Assembly (NCBI GenBank): GCA_017617035.1
Contig: JAFZWV010000012.1
Coordinates: 1-50,997, forward strand
Direction of reading: 5' to 3'
DNA length: 50,997 nucleotides
Source of the DNA: Bacteroidales bacterium
GTDB taxonomy: Bacteria; Bacteroidota; Bacteroidia; Bacteroidales; UBA932
This document shows, one piece after another, positions 46,520-50,997 of the stretch; the first letter of the stretch is position 1; each line of letters opens with the position of its first letter. Below the pieces are notes generated by a model, which was not told the origin of the DNA, did no database searches, and saw only the letters and a program-made list of their open reading frames with translations. The translations under genes and the position numbers were made by a program.

Positions 46520-47803
46520 CTATTCTGCTGTTTCTGGCAGGGTCTTTCCGGGAGTGAGTTTTACTCCGGCATCGATTACTTCATTAGCCGCCTTCACTAT
46601 GCTCTGACGACCTTCGACCAAACGCTGTGTGTTCTCATTAAAGAGCTTAACCGTCCTGTTAAGGGCATTCTCGACCTCGGCATTCTTCTCGCAGAAAGTC
46701 GCCACACGGTCAACCATCTTCTGGGCTCCGTTAACTATATCCGCCATATTGTCCAGCTGGTCTTTCTGGACCCACGCGGAACGAATCAGGCGAAGGAACG
46801 GGATCAGGGTTTCCTCGGTAGTGATAAGCACATTCTGCTTGAAAGCCTTGGCGAATATGTCCGGGTCCTCAAGTTTGGCCAGCTGATACGCGCCATAGTT
46901 GGGGATGAACATTATGACATATTCTAGGGTCGTACGGCCTTCTACATACTTCTGGTACTCTTTTGAAGTGAGTTCCGCTATGTGGGAAAGGATAGACTCG
47001 AGATTGCGCTTGGAGGCATCCTTGCGCTGCTCGTCGGTTTCCGCACTGTAGTAGTCCGAAAGGGCGGTAAGAGACACCTTTGAGTCCAGCAGTACGTCTG
47101 TATTGTCCGGGAAGTGGAGGGCGAAGTCCGGGCGCATCTTGCGACCGGTTTCTTCGTTCTGGATGATATTGCCCTTGCGGTCACGCAGGTAGAACTCGGC
47201 GTCGTAGTCGCGCCCGGGGGTCAGGCCCTCCTTGATAAGGATATTCTCCAGAATAGTCTCTCCGAAGATACCCTGCATCTTGTTCTGGCCCTTGAGGGCT
47301 TTGGCAAGATCGTCGGCCTGGTTGCCTATGGACTCGGTCTGCTTGCGCAGGTTGTTTACAGTCTCATCGAACTTGGTCTTGATGGAGACGGAGTCCTCGG
47401 TATGGGCCTTCTTCTGGGCCTCGAAGGCCTCTTTCATCTCCTTGATGTTCTTGTCCAGGCCTTCAGTGATGTTCTTGATAGTTTCGGCCGCCTCTTTCTT
47501 GATGGACTCTTCGCGGGCCTTCATACGCTCTTCGTTCTCGAGGGCAAGTTCTTTCTTGGTTGCCTCGATAACAGCCTTCTGATTCTCCTTCAGGTCGGCA
47601 AGAGTCTTGTCGTAGTTGGCCTTCGCTTCGTCCAGTCGGGTCTGAGCCACCTCGGATTCATGGGCGCGGAGCGTCTTCTCGGCGTTCAGTTCGCCTTCCA
47701 GCTTTGATATCTGGCGGGTATAGTTAGCCTTGGCGATGAAATGAGTCAGCGCCCAGGCTACCAGAGCGGCCGCGACCGCGGCAATTGCTATATAGACTAT
47801 CAT
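46520..47803 (-). CDS. rmuC: RmuC-family DNA recombination protein
   Basis: The 427-aa protein has an N-terminal membrane anchor (about 2-22), a long coiled coil (about 30-170) and a PD-(D/E)XK-like RmuC domain with MRPDFALHFPDN, DVLLDSKVSLTAL, FIPNYGAYQLA and LRLIRSAW. E. coli RmuC limits inversions at short inverted repeats and is predicted to be a nuclease. Its ATG overlaps the mscS stop by 3 nt in an ATGA arrangement, and the addB/addA-like genes follow on the same transcript. The operon therefore joins a membrane channel with three DNA-processing genes. Confidence 0.93.
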   Translation of the reverse strand: MIVYIAIAAVAAALVAWALTHFIAKANYTRQISKLEGELNAEKTLRAHESEVAQTRLDEAKANYDKTLADLKENQKAVIEATKKELALENEERMKAREESIKKEAAETIKNITEGLDKNIKEMKEAFEAQKKAHTEDSVSIKTKFDETVNNLRKQTESIGNQADDLAKALKGQNKMQGIFGETILENILIKEGLTPGRDYDAEFYLRDRKGNIIQNEETGRKMRPDFALHFPDNTDVLLDSKVSLTALSDYYSAETDEQRKDASKRNLESILSHIAELTSKEYQKYVEGRTTLEYVIMFIPNYGAYQLAKLEDPDIFAKAFKQNVLITTEETLIPFLRLIRSAWVQKDQLDNMADIVNGAQKMVDRVATFCEKNAEVENALNRTVKLFNENTQRLVEGRQSIVKAANEVIDAGVKLTPGKTLPETAE

Positions 47804-50394
47804 TTTACGTTCTGCTTGATGTAGACGTCTCTCTGAGGGAACGGGATTTCGATTCCGTTTTCATTGAGAGTGTTGTAAATAAGCTCTTTTGCAGCGGCTA
47901 TGTACGGGATTCTTTCCTCAACCAGCACATACTGTTTTACGACCAGATCCACGCTGCTGTCGCCAAAATCGCTGAAAGCTACTGATATACCCCTCTTCTT
48001 ATCCACGACTTCCCTGCCGTAGTGATCTTTCCTGTAAAGGGACTTGAGCGCTTCGGTGAGTTTCTCGCGGACGACATTTACGTCGGAACCGTAGGCAACG
48101 CCCACAGGGATAACGACCAGCTCGTAGGAGTTGTTCTTCGTAAGGTTCTTGAAGTTCTCGTTGAACAGAGTACTGTTGGTAAACGCCATCAAGGCGCCGT
48201 CCATAGTCTGAATGGTAGTAGTCTGGTATGAGATACTCTCGACCTTACCCCTGATTCCGTCGCACTCGATATAGTCGCCAACCCTGAGGCGCCCGGACAT
48301 GAGCTGTATACCATAAATGAAGTTATTCAGGACGTCCTTCAAGGCCAAACCGATACCGGTAGCGAGACCGGCAGCCACGATCGAGAGGGCTCCCATAGGG
48401 ATCTTCAGGAGAATAATCGAGAAGATAATGTAGATACCCCATACGATGAAAGCGATAACGTTGTTTGCAAGCGTAAGGTTCACTTCGTTGTCCATCAGGA
48501 CGGCCTTTCCGCTCTTGGTCTTCACGCTTTCGTATTTACGCATCTTATATACCGCCTTGCCCAGATAAGAGGCATATCGGAAGATGAAGAATGATGCGCT
48601 TACGACGACCAGTTTAAACAGCGACAGATGCAGGATGGGATTACCCTTGGTATCGCTGAGGTTGAAGAACGGATTGTAGAAGATGGTCTTGCAGATGGAT
48701 GTCAGGTCGAAAATACCCGCAGCAAGCCATATACTGAACAGAACAGACAGAATCGCCGCGACCGGAACTACTGCCATCTCCACAAAATCGAACAGCCATG
48801 TAAGGGCGATATGTTCTCCGTCGCGCTTCTCTGTAGATTCAAACTTGCTGAAAAGGAACCTCTCCTCGTAGATATCGAGCAGGTCGTAAACCGCCGTGAT
48901 GGTTCCGATTGCAGCGAGTTGGAACAGCCACCAGATAAAGATCTGGACCGCCATCAGGACATATCCTGCCCAGGACATGACAGTTGCCGCCAACATAACC
49001 ATTAAGGTTATCCACGCATAGATGCGATCGCTCCTCCTTACCTTTTCTCCGGCCTTTATACAAATCACCAGCTGCCATATAGCAAAGCCCAGCAATACGG
49101 GCGGATAAATCAGATTCAGGAGCCTGTTAGGGATAAAGATGATACGGAAACTGATCACAATGAGTCCCATGATAATCACGGGAGTATAAAGCTTCAAACT
49201 GCTCTTCAAGGCATCCGGGTCGAGCCTGATAAGGAGAGAAGCCAGGATCGCGATAAGCAGCCATGCAAAGATCAACAGCGGAATCGAAGCTTCTACTATA
49301 AAGTTCTGATGTACGCAAAGCCGCGCTATCATCACCGAAATCGCGAATATAAAGGCACCGATCAGCATGATCATTATATGGCGGCGTTGGCGGAAGTCTT
49401 CGGTTTGGAAGTACTTCACCTTATGCATGGTAATCCTGACTATAAGATTGCTCAACACGACCGCGATAGCAAGATAGAACAGGACAAAGAAGATAAAACC
49501 GACTACTATAGGGCCTCTCCATTCACTCTTCTCTCCTGTCATAGAGTACTTCTGGACAGCATCCTGCCAGGCGCGGTTGACGTATGAGGGGAAACTCTTG
49601 ATAACTGTGATATAATCATCCTGTCCCTCCACGAAGATGCGCCTCTGTATAAGCCTGTACTTATTCTGGGCATAATCGTAGCTGCTCTTGAGGCGCTCGT
49701 TCATAGCCGTGTAGTGTTCGGAGTCGCGAACGACCTTCTCGCGCTGAGCCTTGTACATCTTGAGCATACTGAGGGCATAGTAGATACAGGAATCTCTGTC
49801 TACCTGCCCCAGCGAATCAAGCACGAAAGTGCGGCGCTCCTTTTCCAGCTCGGCCCTGCGCGCCGAATCAAGCTGCGGCATCTGGGCCGCAGACGGCATT
49901 CTGCGCGGCATGCGCCTGGTCTGGAAACTCGGGCCGCCTATCTCTCTTACGATGCTGTCAGGGACTTCTTCAATCTCCTCCAGTGCCGGAGGGAGACGAC
50001 GCAGCGACTCGATAAGACGCTCATGACGATCGATCTCAAGGTCGAGTTTAGCGAGCATATCGTCGAACGGCAGACGGGTCTTGCTGAACGACTCATACTG
50101 CTTGGTTACCTCGCCAAGAGCATAGGTATGATCGAAGGTGAAATCCTGATTCTGCGAATAGAGCATGAGCGATAGCTCGTTGCACTTCTTCATCAGGGTA
50201 ATCATCTGACGGCGACGGCCATCGTTTCTCGAGTTGAGCCTCTCTTCCCTGGCTGTGAGTTTTTCGTACTCCGACTTCAATTCGAATCTCAGAACCGAGA
50301 TAGTCTGACCGAGGTCCTTCTCATTGAACACGGCCAGCGCCGGAATGCTTATCGCCATCGCCGCAATCACCGCAATTATTCCTTTCCTTTTCAT
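47800..50394 (-). CDS. Large MscS-type mechanosensitive channel
   Basis: The 864-aa inner-membrane protein has a signal-like N terminus (MKRKGIIAVIAAMAISIPALA), a periplasmic region of about 270 residues with coiled-coil stretches (for example VRFELKSEYEKLTAREERLNSR in parts), about ten membrane helices, and the conserved MscS channel core: pore helix GALSIVAAGLATGIGLALKD and the following beta domain VGDYIECDGIRGKVESI. MscS/MscK-like channels open on membrane tension during osmotic downshock. The extended periplasmic part is larger than in MscS and nearer to MscK/MSL types. Whether its N-terminal region has a partner is unknown. Confidence 0.9.
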   Translation of the reverse strand: MKRKGIIAVIAAMAISIPALAVFNEKDLGQTISVLRFELKSEYEKLTAREERLNSRNDGRRRQMITLMKKCNELSLMLYSQNQDFTFDHTYALGEVTKQYESFSKTRLPFDDMLAKLDLEIDRHERLIESLRRLPPALEEIEEVPDSIVREIGGPSFQTRRMPRRMPSAAQMPQLDSARRAELEKERRTFVLDSLGQVDRDSCIYYALSMLKMYKAQREKVVRDSEHYTAMNERLKSSYDYAQNKYRLIQRRIFVEGQDDYITVIKSFPSYVNRAWQDAVQKYSMTGEKSEWRGPIVVGFIFFVLFYLAIAVVLSNLIVRITMHKVKYFQTEDFRQRRHIMIMLIGAFIFAISVMIARLCVHQNFIVEASIPLLIFAWLLIAILASLLIRLDPDALKSSLKLYTPVIIMGLIVISFRIIFIPNRLLNLIYPPVLLGFAIWQLVICIKAGEKVRRSDRIYAWITLMVMLAATVMSWAGYVLMAVQIFIWWLFQLAAIGTITAVYDLLDIYEERFLFSKFESTEKRDGEHIALTWLFDFVEMAVVPVAAILSVLFSIWLAAGIFDLTSICKTIFYNPFFNLSDTKGNPILHLSLFKLVVVSASFFIFRYASYLGKAVYKMRKYESVKTKSGKAVLMDNEVNLTLANNVIAFIVWGIYIIFSIILLKIPMGALSIVAAGLATGIGLALKDVLNNFIYGIQLMSGRLRVGDYIECDGIRGKVESISYQTTTIQTMDGALMAFTNSTLFNENFKNLTKNNSYELVVIPVGVAYGSDVNVVREKLTEALKSLYRKDHYGREVVDKKRGISVAFSDFGDSSVDLVVKQYVLVEERIPYIAAAKELIYNTLNENGIEIPFPQRDVYIKQNVK

Positions 50395-50413
50395 ATACGT
50401 GGTTCTAGTCTTA

Positions 50414-50421
50414 CAAATATA
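50414..50421 (-). promoter_or_regulatory. -7 box for the mscS-rmuC-addB-addA unit
   Basis: The minus strand reads TATATTTG, an exact TAnnTTTG match, 20 nt before the ATG at 50394. The upstream side of the promoter runs towards the hairpin cluster at 50454-50611. Confidence 0.6.
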
Positions 50422-50453
50422 ATAAAATGAATGGCAATACGCAACGGCTTAGA

Positions 50454-50611
50454 GGCCCGGAGGGCCGAAGGCGCCATCAGGCGCCGTGCCGTGAGGGAGG
50501 AGCGAGGCGACGACCGGAAGGCACCCGCCGGGAGCGAAGCGGAGGCGGTATGCCCCGGTGGGGCAGCTGCGAAGCAGCGGGGGTTGAAAGACTGGGGAGC
50601 GCCAGCTCCCC
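50454..50611. repeat. Cluster of seven consecutive GC-rich hairpins
   Basis: Seven short inverted repeats follow one another: GGCCC/GGGCC (454-458/462-466 of the 50,000s), GGCGCC/GGCGCC (470-475/480-485), GTGCC/GGCAC (486-490/520-524), CCGCC/GGCGG (525-529/544-548), GCCCC/GGGGC (552-556/560-564), GCTGC/GCAGC (566-570/574-578) and GGGGAGC/GCTCCCC (594-600/605-611). Five have 3-4-nt loops. The block lies between the mscS promoter and the ssrA terminator. No protein-coding gene is credible here. It may be a BIME-like repeat cluster or a structured RNA. Confidence 0.7.
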
Positions 50612-50626
50612 GAGTCCGACCGTCGA

Positions 50627-50662
50627 CACAAAAAGGGTGACCAGCTGGTCACCCTTTTTGTG
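50627..50662. terminator. 36-bp perfect palindrome, ssrA terminator
   Basis: Arms 50627-50644 and 50645-50662 are exact reverse complements with no loop. GC-rich GGGTGACCAG is flanked by A5 and T5, giving an intrinsic terminator that works on both strands. It overlaps the last two bases of the tmRNA 3' end (mature end about 50661). Confidence 0.85.
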
Positions 50663-50997
50663 GAGATGGGCGGACTCGAACCGCCGTCCAAACATTATAC
50701 CCAACAGCTTTCTACACGCTTATTCTTCCTTTGGTGTCGGCTTCGGAACGCCGGAAGACGGGCTATGCCGAAGCTTATCCTTTTAATCTTAACGGGGCTT
50801 AAAGGAGTCGCCCCGAGCATCCGGTCTGGATGATACCCCGTGTGCCAGAAAGGACCGGCCTGAATCCTGGCGGGATATACGTCAGTGCCGCAGCCTTGGC
50901 GGCTCTGATTAATGCGTGTCACTTGGTGACTTAGCAAGCGTATGAATAGTTGTAGTTGCCTACTATTGGTTGAAGACTGAGATTAACGGGAGGGCCT
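50661..50997 (-). ncRNA. ssrA: tmRNA, 3' part (5' end beyond the window)
   Basis: tmRNA rescues stalled ribosomes and adds a degradation tag. On the minus strand the 3' acceptor arm ends CATCTCCA with discriminator at 50661; CCA is not encoded. The T arm GGCGG-TTCGAGT-CCGCC occupies 50669-50685. A pseudoknot-type stem GGGGC/GCCCC lies upstream of it, and a tag reading frame is seen at 50931-50960 followed by the hairpin GTCAC-CAA-GTGAC. The 5' half of the acceptor stem lies past the right edge, so the gene is partial. The identity rests on the tRNA-like end plus the tag frame. Confidence 0.9.
50931..50960 (-). other. tmRNA tag reading frame (GNYNYSYAC)
   Basis: Codons GGC AAC TAC AAC TAT TCA are followed by TAC GCT TGC TAA. 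The resume codon GGC is preceded by AATAGTA, like the TAGT-type context before resume codons. The deduced tag is GNYNYSYAC. Bacteroidales tags usually end ALAA (for example GENNYALAA), so the Tyr-Ala-Cys end is unusual. The other two frames give no tag-like peptide. Confidence 0.65.

Noticed and set aside
45515-46927. Plus-strand open frame of 470 codons opposite addB/rmuC
   Set aside because: It spans two real minus-strand genes and shows no protein-family motif; it is a shadow frame.
50427-50786. Plus-strand open frame through the hairpin cluster, terminator and tmRNA
   Set aside because: It is Arg/Gly-rich, runs antisense through the tmRNA, and encodes the ADSNRRP-type peptide known as an artefact of RNA genes.
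50931-50979. Alternative tmRNA tag frame starting GCA ACT ACA
   Set aside because: It gives a 16-residue polar peptide with no tag-like end, and its start does not fit the TAGTA resume context as well as the GGC codon.

Overview
The window looks like chromosomal DNA of an uncultured-type Bacteroidales (Bacteroidota) species of moderately high GC. Evidence: -7 promoter boxes of the Bacteroidota type TAnnTTTG before most transcription units, an absence of obvious Shine-Dalgarno sequences, a typical Bacteroidales gene set (split 5'-nucleotidase lipoproteins, DPP-IV-like S9 peptidase, XylE/XylB/XylA operon, AddAB-like helicase-nuclease pair, PgpH-like HD protein) and many Sec and lipoprotein signals. 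A genus cannot be named from this sequence alone. Coding density is very high. No intergenic gap exceeds 300 bases, and no rRNA, tRNA, CRISPR array, prophage or transposase gene is visible.

Layout. 1-112: a structured hairpin element (copy 1). 113-6101 (minus): gyrB, a 7TM-HD phosphodiesterase, a short trigger factor and an unknown secreted protein, read from gyrB downwards. 6142-10762 (minus): a large exported TPR protein and an outer-membrane beta-barrel. 10861-12212 (plus): ftsE-nth with ATGA coupling. 12209-13870 (minus): phosphohexomutase. 13970-14075: copy 2 of the structured element, abutting the promoter of a THUMP-like methyltransferase (14089-15195, plus). 15170-20661 (minus): sensor-like membrane protein, TrkH potassium transporter, RecD-like helicase and a shortened DPP-IV-like peptidase. 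20750-30411 (plus): a six-gene catabolic operon with ROK regulator, PA14-containing GH31 lipoprotein (probable alpha-xylosidase), SGNH acetylesterase, XylE-type symporter, xylulokinase and xylose isomerase, closed by a strong bidirectional terminator. 30513-39424 (minus): ABC-2 exporter pair, two-part 5'-nucleotidase, YicC, GlnRS, an unknown membrane protein and an AT-rich creD. 39479-40522 (plus): holA, apparently leaderless. 40497-50394 (minus): MscS-type channel, RmuC, AddB-like and AddA-like proteins. 50454-50662: seven consecutive GC-rich hairpins and a 36-bp perfect palindrome, then the 3' part of tmRNA (ssrA, minus), which runs off the right edge.

The clearest functional story is the xylose operon. 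A secreted GH31 and an esterase would release xylose from decorated oligosaccharides such as xyloglucan fragments, a proton symporter would import it, and XylA/XylB would feed it into the pentose phosphate pathway under a ROK repressor that responds to sugar. The operon has no SusC/SusD pair. The most unusual signals are non-coding: (i) two copies of a ~105-nt element whose core is conserved in sequence and fold while the outer stem differs between copies yet stays paired; (ii) the seven-hairpin cluster beside ssrA; (iii) a tmRNA tag that reads GNYNYSYAC instead of ending in the usual ALAA-like degron. No complete new defence or mobile system could be identified.
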